A stretch of DNA of 24,007 bases from an uncultured Prevotellaceae bacterium (GTDB taxonomy: Bacteria > Bacteroidota > Bacteroidia > Bacteroidales > Bacteroidaceae): NCBI GenBank assembly GCA_900315105.1, contig OMXX01000090.1:1-24007 (forward strand), written 5' to 3'. Under the pieces are notes generated by a model. It searched no databases. It was not told where the DNA came from and was given only the letters and a program-made list of their open reading frames with translations. Position 1 is the first letter of the stretch, and every line of letters begins with the position of its first letter. Made by a program: the position numbers and the translations under genes. Shown here in pieces: positions 1 through 8,500 of this stretch.

Positions 1-4
1 TGAT

Positions 5-78
5 GGCGGGATAGCTCAGCTGGTTAGAGCGTCGGATTCATAATCCGGAGGTCGTGGGATCGTGGCCCACCCCCGCTA
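5..78 (+). tRNA. tRNA-Met (anticodon CAT)
   Basis: A cloverleaf can be drawn by hand. The acceptor stem is 5-11 with 71-77, with a G-T pair at the end and an A-C mismatch at 11/71. The D stem is GCTC/GAGC (14-17, 27-30). The anticodon stem is 32-36 with 44-48 and the anticodon CAT is at 39-41. The T stem is GTGGG/CCCAC (54-58, 66-70) and the discriminator is A78; CCA is not encoded. The elements fit elongator tRNA-Met, but a CAT anticodon could also be tRNA-Ile2 with lysidine. The T loop (ATCGTGG, 59-65) departs from the usual TTCGA pattern. tRNA genes are common targets of tyrosine integrases, and this one borders an evident genomic island. Confidence 0.88.
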
Positions 79-89
79 CACTGAAAATC

Positions 90-122
90 AAGGAGTTACG
101 AAGATTTCGTAACTCCTTTTTC
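90..122 (+). terminator. Intrinsic terminator after the tRNA
   Basis: A perfect 13-bp stem (90-102 paired with 106-118, starting AAGGAGTTACG) closes a 3-base GAT loop and runs into TTTTTCTTTT. This is a textbook Rho-independent terminator for the tRNA transcript. The stem is symmetrical, so it could also help stop leftward transcription arriving from the BREX operon, although the minus-strand side has only a weak T tract. Confidence 0.85.
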
Positions 123-440
123 TTTTACCGGGAAAACAATGGGAAAACACAACTCATTTGAAAACAGCATGATACGCCACTTTCTATCACCCTTGTTTTC
201 TTCCGCTCCACAAAATCACCAAGTATCGTGCCACATCACAACAGGCGCAAATCCGTCAGAAATCTGAAACGGGAAAACAATGGGAAAACATTTCTGTGAA
301 AACAAGGGCTTCAGGAAGCAAACTCCACACTAGTTAGTAAAACTGCATTCCGACTTCATACCCGACCTTTCGAATAGATATCATAAGAGCCACTTTCTTG
401 GCAATGTCCTTACTATTCTTCACAACTACTTATATTTGCA
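123..440. repeat. Gene-free att-like region with duplicated GAAAACA repeats
   Basis: No credible gene lies here. A 21-bp sequence (C + GGGAAAACAAT + GGGAAAACA) occurs exactly twice, at 129-149 and 270-290. Each copy is followed by a further GAAAACA (160-166, 298-304), so six GAAAACA motifs occur in two parallel sets, the first two of each set 11 bp apart. Such repeats beside a tRNA resemble arm-type integrase binding sites at the end of an integrated element (inference). A short open stretch on the minus strand near 330-416 encodes about 30 residues and then stops; I treat it as noise or a remnant. Confidence 0.5.
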
Positions 441-1556
441 TTAACCCAATATCTTTTTTAATGCATCAGTTATACGAGTTATATCATCTTCCGTGTTATC
501 TTTTCCAAGGGAAATACGAATTGTGCCTGTAGCCAGTGGCTCATCCAAGCCGATAGCCTTTAAAACATGTGATATTTGGGTATTTTTGCTGTCGCATGCA
601 GATCCAGTCGAGACACATATACCCAGGAAATCAAGACGATGCAATATGGCTTCACCATCAGCATTAGGAAAAGACATGCTGATATTACCAGGAATGTGGT
701 CTACTGCACCATTTCGTTGGAATGTAACACCATTTTCCGATAATCTTTCCAATAACATGTTTTCAAGAAACTTTAAGTGACGAATATTGTGCTCCAACTT
801 TGAAACGTTTTCTTTCAATGCAACTGCCATAGCAACAATAGCAGCAACATTCTCCGTGCCAGCACGCAAACCTTTTTCTTGTGAGCCACCATATATAAGA
901 GGTGACAGTTCCACTCCATTCCGTTTATAAAGGAAACCGATGCCCTTAGGCCCATTGAACTTATGGGCAGAGGCTGAAAGTAGATCAACACCAAGTTCTT
1001 TCACATTAATAGGAACGTGTCCAACTGCTTGCACCGCATCAGTGTGGAATAGGCATTCGTATTCATGAGCTATTTGCACAAGTTGGGCTATGGGCTCAAT
1101 AGTACCTATTTCATTATTGGCAAACATTATAGAGACAAGTTCTCCCTTTGAAAGGTTGCACAGGCTTTCCTTATGTACGATGCCAGTCTTGTCAACAGGC
1201 AGATATTCGACCTTGGCTCCTAACTTTTCTGCAAACGCACATGAATTCAGTATGGCATGGTGTTCTATTGAAGAAGTATGGATACAACTGTGCTGCAATA
1301 CCGCATTTTCAACAACCCAATTGTCGCTTTCCGTACCACATGAAGTAAACACTATCTCGTCAGGATTGTCGGCTCCGATGCATTCTGCTATGGTTTCTCT
1401 TGCTTGCTTCAATGCCTTTTTCGGCTCGCGGGCAAAAGCATATGGCTGTGAGGCATTGGCATACTCTTCCTGCAAGAAAGCGGTCATCGCTTCCACGGCT
1501 AGGGCACTCATCTTTGTTGTTGCCGCATTATCAGCATATACAATATCTTTTTTCAT
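441..1556 (-). CDS. Cysteine desulfurase (NifS/IscS/DndA-like), last gene of the BREX type 4 operon
   Basis: PLP-dependent class V aminotransferase-fold enzyme expected to take sulfur from L-cysteine, leaving alanine and a protein-bound persulfide. The 371 residues show the family signatures in order: YADNAATT at the N-terminus, CGTESDN (73-79, PLP phosphate binding), the His pair H99/H100, D173 and Q176 that contact the cofactor, SAHKFNGPKG with PLP lysine K199, RAGTEN (231-236), and the catalytic loop STGSAC with C321. Length is normal. The start codon lies 1 bp after the stop of the small cysteine-rich gene, so the two are probably translationally coupled. Its place at the end of an operon containing a PAPS-reductase-like enzyme suggests dedicated sulfur supply, as DndA does for DndC; this role is inferred. 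A housekeeping IscS is less likely because no iscU or other Fe-S assembly gene is adjacent. Confidence 0.93.
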   Translation of the reverse strand: MKKDIVYADNAATTKMSALAVEAMTAFLQEEYANASQPYAFAREPKKALKQARETIAECIGADNPDEIVFTSCGTESDNWVVENAVLQHSCIHTSSIEHHAILNSCAFAEKLGAKVEYLPVDKTGIVHKESLCNLSKGELVSIMFANNEIGTIEPIAQLVQIAHEYECLFHTDAVQAVGHVPINVKELGVDLLSASAHKFNGPKGIGFLYKRNGVELSPLIYGGSQEKGLRAGTENVAAIVAMAVALKENVSKLEHNIRHLKFLENMLLERLSENGVTFQRNGAVDHIPGNISMSFPNADGEAILHRLDFLGICVSTGSACDSKNTQISHVLKAIGLDEPLATGTIRISLGKDNTEDDITRITDALKKILG

Positions 1557-1557
1557 T

Positions 1558-1761
1558 TTAGTCGAAAAGGTGACAACCTTCCTCTTTGAATTCTTCTATC
1601 TTGTCGAGAATGTCTTGTACTGAACAATCCATGTAATTAGCCAAACATCCCATACAATAAAAGTTTTCAATATCCCTACCTAACAATTTCTTATTAATAC
1701 CAATAGTATCCTTGTCGGAAATTAGTTTTCCACAAGCGACACACTTCTTTTCTCTAATCAT
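1558..1761 (-). CDS. Small cysteine-rich (putative zinc-binding) protein of the BREX operon
   Basis: A 67-residue protein with two CxxC knuckles (C7/C10 and C36/C39), an extra C46, and a C-terminal Gly-Cys-His-Leu-Phe stretch (C63, H64). The paired CxxC motifs predict a small zinc ribbon. The body between and after them is charged and probably helical. It overlaps the end of brxL by 8 bp and ends 1 bp before the cysteine desulfurase, so it is very likely co-translated with both. I cannot assign a biochemical function. Possibilities are a zinc-stabilised adaptor between the desulfurase and BrxP, or a persulfide carrier using C46 or C63; both are inference. The tight packing and intact frame argue that it is a real gene. 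Confidence 0.82.
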   Translation of the reverse strand: MIREKKCVACGKLISDKDTIGINKKLLGRDIENFYCMGCLANYMDCSVQDILDKIEEFKEEGCHLFD

Positions 1762-3190
1762 CTAAATCAATTATCTTGAATGTAGGCATATTCTTGCCTC
1801 TGTACTGTTCGTCTACCATACCCATCTGCTTGAGTATTATTCCGCGCATCTTAATTGCAGGTCGTAAGCAGTACTGCATGAATTCTTTCTCTTTGATGTC
1901 CTTTTCAGACCTAACATTAGGGAAGAGAAGTTTAAGGAATGCCGTTGCAATACGTTTTACAGCCTCAGTGTTTCGTGTATCGGCATTATCGGGATAATCC
2001 ACAATACGGTCTACAATAGCCCTGTAAGAGGCATCGTCGCGCAACATGTGCATGATCGTTGAAAAGTATTCTGAGTTTAATGCCCAACCGGATATTTTCA
2101 AGCCTTCATTCATTCGTGGGATTTCCCATCCCTCAATAAACCCATGAATTCTGTCCATCAGAGCACTCGTCTTAAAGATAGTCGGCAGGCTTTCAAACAT
2201 ATTCTGGAACACATCCATTCTGTCTTGTGGTATATTGCCAAGCATCACAAAGCCAGCATCGGCGACATCGTTCTTATCACCGATCTTGACGGTTCCCTGC
2301 TCCATGTATCCCTGAAGGGTTTGTGTCATCTCGTTTGGATTGTCGAACTCTACCTTCTGTATTTCGTCAAAAGCGATGTAGTCGTGGTAAAAGACAAGAC
2401 CATCTTGATGACGAGCCAAATCATAGAATAACTTTGCGCGGGTCATCTTTCCAGCAGACAAATAACCATAACGGCTCACTCCGCCAAAGACATAAGACTT
2501 ACCAGTGCCTTTAGGGGCAAGTTCTATCAGGTTTAAACGCTTCTCAACGAAGGGCAGCAGACGCTTCAGCATTGCTAGTTTCTGATGCTCATCTGTATAA
2601 CCCGCAGCACTATAGTCAATGGCGCCAAGAACAATGTCAATCCATTCATGAATATCAAAGTTCTTACGTACATCCTTGAAGAATTCCAAATCAATATCAT
2701 AAGGGCAGAAGTTCTGAAAACTCACTAGTTTGATTTTTCCTTTGACTTTGCCATTATTTTCTGGATAACGATAACCAAGTTCAACGACTCCCCACGTTTC
2801 TTTAGCCTTAACAAGTTCATCCTTGCATTCGTCCCATACAACGGGCTCGATGATAGTATCCTTATTGGATAAAGCAAAATCAGGCAATGAGAATGTTACT
2901 TCTTGGTTTTTGATGTTGATATCAACAGATATTCGAGTCAATATTTTGACTCGTTCGCCTTCTACTACAATTCTATTTTTGATGCCTATCCAGTCTGTTT
3001 TACTAGGGATATAGCTATGAATAAAGTTTGTGATTTCCTCAACGTCGAAGTGCCCTTCTTCATCTTCAAACATCTTCAACAGCCAGTCGCGAAGGAATGA
3101 CGGGAGATTTAAGGACTTGAAGAAGTTGCTCTCCTTCAGATCCTTGTAAACAACCATATCCTCAAAATAGTTTCTCAGTTTTTCTTCCAT
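1754..3190 (-). CDS. brxL: BrxL, AAA+ ATPase of BREX (short form without Lon protease domain)
   Basis: A 478-residue protein with a clear AAA+ core: Walker A APKGTGKS (225-232), Walker B ending in D275-E276, a sensor-1 asparagine (N319, in MLGNIPQ) and a likely arginine finger R347 (MDRIHG). The N-terminal half (1-200) fits the substrate or DNA-engaging region of BrxL. BrxL proteins form ring assemblies on DNA and are needed for defence in several BREX systems (known for the family). Many homologues of about 680 residues carry a C-terminal Lon-like protease domain; this one stops shortly after the AAA+ lid, matching the roughly 470-residue form. No leftover protease reading frame is seen downstream, where the next gene already overlaps by 8 bp, so this looks like natural architecture rather than truncation. 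The start lies 11 bp after pglZ. Confidence 0.9.
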   Translation of the reverse strand: MEEKLRNYFEDMVVYKDLKESNFFKSLNLPSFLRDWLLKMFEDEEGHFDVEEITNFIHSYIPSKTDWIGIKNRIVVEGERVKILTRISVDINIKNQEVTFSLPDFALSNKDTIIEPVVWDECKDELVKAKETWGVVELGYRYPENNGKVKGKIKLVSFQNFCPYDIDLEFFKDVRKNFDIHEWIDIVLGAIDYSAAGYTDEHQKLAMLKRLLPFVEKRLNLIELAPKGTGKSYVFGGVSRYGYLSAGKMTRAKLFYDLARHQDGLVFYHDYIAFDEIQKVEFDNPNEMTQTLQGYMEQGTVKIGDKNDVADAGFVMLGNIPQDRMDVFQNMFESLPTIFKTSALMDRIHGFIEGWEIPRMNEGLKISGWALNSEYFSTIMHMLRDDASYRAIVDRIVDYPDNADTRNTEAVKRIATAFLKLLFPNVRSEKDIKEKEFMQYCLRPAIKMRGIILKQMGMVDEQYRGKNMPTFKIIDLDD

Positions 3191-3201
3191 GATAGTCTCC
3201 T

Positions 3202-5487
3202 TTAAAAGAACTTACGTTCACTTGCTCCTTCTTTCTTTACTTCGAACTTCAGCCCTGTTGCAATAATATTATCACTAGAATAGACAGTCGCTTCGTGTTC
3301 TCCAGCTTTCTTTAATTCAGGAATATCAAACGTATAGTGGTAAGGCGTTTTAGCCTTATTTGCTTTATGTAAATCCCCACCATCCACGCTTACAGATAGG
3401 TTTGAAAGTTCCTTTGACACATAAATTTCAATTTTTGCCTTCTTTTTGAAACTGACCATTACCGTTTTACTAGTAATTTCGCATTTGATGGTATTATCGG
3501 CTTTTGTAATGGTAATTATTGGCACACAGACCTCTTCCAAAGTTGCGCCTCCATGCACCTCCACGCCTGTTATTCTGCCACCTTTAAATCGGTCATAGTT
3601 GGCAAGGCACCAATAGCCATTTTCTTCTGTAGCATTGTCTGGCTTAGCACTGATTTCTGCCTCAGGACAACATCTTCCACTGTGAATCCCCTTGTTTGAC
3701 ACTTCAACCTTTGTCTCTTTGTCGTTAATAACTACCATTCTTGTGGCACCATGATCAGAAAGGAAATACACCTTGTCTGTCACACCATCGCAAAGTCGTG
3801 CCTTTACATTATTTATTAACTTGTCCAGAACTCTCAATTGCTCGGATATATGGATAGGTTCTTTTGTATGTTCATATTCAAAATTTGTAGTTCCTTCGTG
3901 CATCAAGTCATCAATGTCCTTAACTGATATAACATTTACACCTTTTGCTGTGAAAGTATCAATAAATTCCTTATTAAATTCTGTCACTGATGGCAAATTA
4001 CATCTGCCGATGTTCACATTCATCAACAGTCCATTATGGTGACATAACATCTGAAGGTAACCTAGGTATTCTACACCTAAAGCATCAACGAAGTAGGCAG
4101 CACAACTTTTGTCTATTTTAAGCTTATCAACGTAGGTAGCACGTGACTGTAATATACTATTATAGTCTCTTGCCTTTGCTTGTTCGTCAACCAATGAACG
4201 TAATGTATCGCTTATTCTGTTAAGGACTTTGCAAAACCGATATTCATTGAAATACTTATTCAATAAGTCATTTTTATAGTCAAATTTGTGCAGATAATCG
4301 GCAAGTTGCGGATACACTACACTTAAGATCTGTATGAGTTCTCTCCTGGAGAATGAGTCTGAATAATAGGATATTGTATTAATTATCTGCTCTTCCTCCA
4401 ATTTGGACATATTAGTCAAGTAATACAATGCATCAGCGCTTTTATCCATGACACGCTTACAAAAGTCTGATACAATGTCAGGCTCATTACAGACAGCCTT
4501 GAGAAGTTCTTTTCTCTCGTCATAGAAAGACTTAAAGCTACTGCTCTTTCTGTTTATGTCCAGTATGCCAAGATAAAGATTACTATACAGCTCGTCAACG
4601 CTTTCTGACTTACTGATAACGTCCGACAAATATTTATTTGTCAGTGATCCATATATCTTCAGAGCAATGAACAAAGCCCATTTCTTATCCTTATCATAAT
4701 CTGCGGAGTTAATAAAACTCTGTACGAGGTTATTCACACCACCGAAATTTTTATCTATATATTTGGTCAATCCGTTACACGCATTGACCTGACTATACAA
4801 ATAATTCCACTGTTCGTCAGTACCTGCATCTTTTGGAAGGTTCCTAAGGTCTGAACAAAGCTCTGTCAACAAGTCATAGGTACAACTATATTCCTTGATA
4901 TCGATAAGCGAGCTGGGAAATTCAGCTTTCTTATGATTAGTCGTTATAAAGATGTCCTCATCCCCGCCTGTTTCTGATATGATATCGACTTTATTCAAGC
5001 CTTGTGCACTTGATTCGGAATTCGGAGAAAGTTTTCTCTCAATGAACTCGAATTGAACATCCTTTTCGGTTAGTCCATCAACAAATAGTACACGATAAGA
5101 ATCAAAAAGCCGATGGTCGAGTGAGTGTTTAAGAAGACTTCCACAACCTAAGCTTATGATTACTACCTTTCCGTACACATTCTGTCCCAATATCGATTTG
5201 AATATTTCAACAAGCTTTTTCTTACCTTCTAACTTCAGAAAGGTAGACAACCCAAACAGAAAAACATTTCCGTCAGTATGAGTCAATTCGTCCTTTATTC
5301 TATCATAAGCAGGCAGAGTGTCATCATTACAGAAATTTTCTGCCCACATTATTTTATTAGCAGGTAGCCGATACCTGAACAAAAGCTCTCTTTCTATATC
5401 CCGTGATGGAACATCGACAAGCTTAGGTGCATGTTTGTCGGAGTCAAGATAGCGGTCAATGCTTTTATAGACTTCATCCAATGTCAT
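3202..5487 (-). CDS. pglZ: PglZ, BREX alkaline-phosphatase-superfamily protein
   Basis: A 761-residue PglZ-domain protein. PglZ is the one component present in all BREX types and has an alkaline-phosphatase-like metal-dependent fold. Visible core motifs are YFVDALGVEYL with D468, which starts the PglZ domain, the metal-binding SDHG (577-580), and the late HGGATLEEV motif (645-653). Residues 1-450 form the variable N-terminal region. After residue 660 there is a beta-rich segment that could be an Ig-like or carbohydrate-binding-like module (from sequence pattern only). It sits 14 bp downstream of the BrxC/PglY ATPase gene, with which PglZ proteins usually pair. The length is close to other PglZ proteins. 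Function probably involves hydrolysis of a phospho- or nucleotide-linked substrate, but the substrate is unknown. Confidence 0.92.
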   Translation of the reverse strand: MTLDEVYKSIDRYLDSDKHAPKLVDVPSRDIERELLFRYRLPANKIMWAENFCNDDTLPAYDRIKDELTHTDGNVFLFGLSTFLKLEGKKKLVEIFKSILGQNVYGKVVIISLGCGSLLKHSLDHRLFDSYRVLFVDGLTEKDVQFEFIERKLSPNSESSAQGLNKVDIISETGGDEDIFITTNHKKAEFPSSLIDIKEYSCTYDLLTELCSDLRNLPKDAGTDEQWNYLYSQVNACNGLTKYIDKNFGGVNNLVQSFINSADYDKDKKWALFIALKIYGSLTNKYLSDVISKSESVDELYSNLYLGILDINRKSSSFKSFYDERKELLKAVCNEPDIVSDFCKRVMDKSADALYYLTNMSKLEEEQIINTISYYSDSFSRRELIQILSVVYPQLADYLHKFDYKNDLLNKYFNEYRFCKVLNRISDTLRSLVDEQAKARDYNSILQSRATYVDKLKIDKSCAAYFVDALGVEYLGYLQMLCHHNGLLMNVNIGRCNLPSVTEFNKEFIDTFTAKGVNVISVKDIDDLMHEGTTNFEYEHTKEPIHISEQLRVLDKLINNVKARLCDGVTDKVYFLSDHGATRMVVINDKETKVEVSNKGIHSGRCCPEAEISAKPDNATEENGYWCLANYDRFKGGRITGVEVHGGATLEEVCVPIITITKADNTIKCEITSKTVMVSFKKKAKIEIYVSKELSNLSVSVDGGDLHKANKAKTPYHYTFDIPELKKAGEHEATVYSSDNIIATGLKFEVKKEGASERKFF

Positions 5488-5501
5488 AAGCGTCCTCCCC
5501 C

Positions 5502-8500
5502 TTAATTGTCTTTGATAATTTCAATACCAACATTCATGTTGTTCTTGATGAGTCCTTTTAGATACATCTTAACATCATCGGCATTCATGTTATCAATCTT
5601 CTGAAAAGCCTTTTGGTATCCATCGCTGGCATACTCCTTCTTGGCAAGTCCATCTATAATATCACGGAGCATAGGATTCCCGTCCCAATTATAAGGTTTG
5701 CTGGATATATGGTCAACCAAGTAATCTTTAAGTTTGTCTATTGCACCTTGCTTTCCCTCTACCAATACGACAGCCTTATCACCGAGCAGTTTCTCACTGA
5801 ATATTTTATCCCTGAGAGTAGAATCCTTCAAATCGTTCCAGAAGCCATCACCTACATTATTCATGAAGTTCATTGCTTTGTTTATTCCATTACTGTCTGG
5901 GTTATAACTATTTATAATAGCGAAGGCTCTGCTACCCTCGTCATAATTCTTAGCGTCAAGCATCAGCAGTATAGGCATGCGATACTTGTCAGACCATGCC
6001 ATTGGTGATTCTGTATCCGTTTTCTCTTTCCAAAGGGCTTTCATACGGACAGATCCTTGCTTATGTTTGAAAGAATTGATCTCCTCTTCCAGCGTTTTCA
6101 GATACTCAGGCTGGTCCATAGTGAAACTACCGAATGGCAAGCCTTTATACAACTCATTGATGTCGTTATCAGTAAGTCCATCAAGACATGTACAGCAACT
6201 CTTCTTGAAATAAGTAATTTGTTTACTTAGGAAATCAATGAACGAAGCGTTATACACCTTTATATCATCCAATAAAGCTGCTTCCTCTGTCTCATGCAGA
6301 CTGCCATCTTTGACAAGATGGTAAAGTAATTCCATGAAATGTCCACAATCACCTAGGTCATTCTTTATCATTTGATAGGGAACACGAATGTTCTTGCAGC
6401 TTTCTTTTATCTTTGCTATCGCCTCTTCATAATTTTTGCATGTAACGCCAAACCAATCGCTTGTGGCAGCAGCAACGCCATATTCAGTGATAACTTCGTC
6501 TATCTTTTCATCAGCAGTTGTCTTCTTCCACACCCAGTTGGCAGCATCAGCATCAAATTTGCTTCTAACAGCATTGATATATTGTCCGCCGTCATGTATA
6601 TGTCCGGCAAGTTTGGGCAGTTCTCCATCATGGTATTCTGACAGATAATGTATCATACCTTCTTGGCAATGTTCGCTGCTGACGATATCGCACAAATCAT
6701 TGGAAAGATTAGGCTCATGCAAGCTAACCATACCAATCTCATTAGCTATATCATTATCGCTTTTACCGGAGACAGAGGGATCATTGTTGGCTATGTCCAC
6801 ATAAAGGTTTAGCACATGCTTCATCTTTTCAACTGGCGTTGACATCTTTGAAACAAGCTCCTTACCTTGTTCCGAATCCATATAATATAGCAAAGACCAT
6901 AAAGGGAAAGACAGATTCTTCATGCTGTACCTTATGGCTTCACGGGTACGTTCCGTTGACGAACAGTTTTCTTTGTCTATTTTGAAAATAGAAGAAGTAG
7001 TATTGATGAATGCTTTCTCTTCAGGGGTCATCGCCACGATATACTTATCATGGTAACGGCTGTTTGGTGTGTTATCTAACTTGATAACCTCGTCAACCAT
7101 TTCCTTGAACTTGTCTACTGTAAGTTCTGTACTCTGAATATCATCGCTCCAAGACAGATTGCCATCCTTTACCCATTCCTTCATGACAAAACCAATAACG
7201 AATGCTGTGAGGTTACAAGGAAGGAATCCATAAGGTGGTTCTTTCAGTGCTTCATAGATGTCTCTTATGGAGACACGACCTTTTGTATCCAAAGCCTTAC
7301 TGACTATGCCATCAACGAAGACCTTAATTTTTGAAATTGTTTCCGCAGGGCTCTTCTTCCAGTATTCAGAAGTCATCCAAGCACTCTTTAATGCAGTTTC
7401 AATCTTGGTATTGGAATTGCTGCTTCTGTAGAGACCTTTTATTTGCTCTGTCAGACCGTTCTCAACGCCCTGTTTTAGTGCTGACGGTAACCACATCGGA
7501 TCGGTCACATTGTATTGCTCTAGTCCACACCTGAAACATTTGATATCAATATTAAGCAACTCGTTATTAAGCGATTCTGTCGAGATGATATTTTGCCCCG
7601 TAAGGTGTGCTGCATCATAAAGCACACAACCTCCTTTGCTGATTTCATTACGCCAATCAGAAAGAATTCTATTGGCATAACTAGCATATTCCTCGGCCTG
7701 ATCATTGTCGGCACCCTGGTAGTAAGCCGAAGTCGCCTTGTCCAGCACCCATTCCTGGAACTTATCTTCAGACAAGGTATTGCGGCTGTAGTCAATAAAT
7801 ACCAAGTCACTTTGAGGGTTCTTTGCAAAGTGTTGCTGAACCTTCTTGCTGATATTTGCTGCCTCACTTGAGGTCTTGGCAAAAGTGGCAATGGCGTAGA
7901 TATGATTTTGGTCGGTACTCGACTTTTCCATAGAGTAATTGATTTTACCCTCAAGTTCAGAATAGCAAGTGTATTCGGTTTTGAAACGCAGCCTAAGTTT
8001 AGCAGGCAAGTCCAAGCACCTTGTCAAATCTATTTGCTTCATGAGAGTCGATGTGGTTGCTCCTGCATATTCGCTCTTTTTCTTCTCAATCTGCGAAGAG
8101 TCCATGGTTCCAGTAAGTATGGAATAAACCTCCTCATTATTGTTTATTCTCTTCTTATACAGAATGTTGTCGCGCACAAGTTTCTCTGCGCACTGCACGG
8201 AACGACCGTTTCCAAGCGAATCTGTACCCTCAAACGCCAATGTCAGATTTCTATCGTTTGGCTTATATATGTCAACATTGTCATTGGTACTCTTCGATAT
8301 AGCTTGGAACAAGAGTACAGCCTTCAAGACCTCCTTCTCGTCATTGTCCATTGCTCCGTTCTTCTCCAGTCGTGGATAATAGTCAAGTACGCTACGGATT
8401 TCAGGAGCCAATCCATCCTTACCCATATCATAGAAGAAACTCCAAAGCATATCAACGGTCAAGAACGGATTTTCATCTTCAGGACCATAGTTGTCAATAA

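Noticed and set aside
123..310. CRISPR array
   Set aside because: The GAAAACA repeats are short and unevenly spaced, there are only two long copies, and no cas gene is present.
330..416. Short minus-strand open stretch (about 30 codons, ending GYEVGMQFY) beside the att-like region
   Set aside because: It has no ATG, follows a stop immediately and is too short to support. It may be a gene remnant but nothing shows this.
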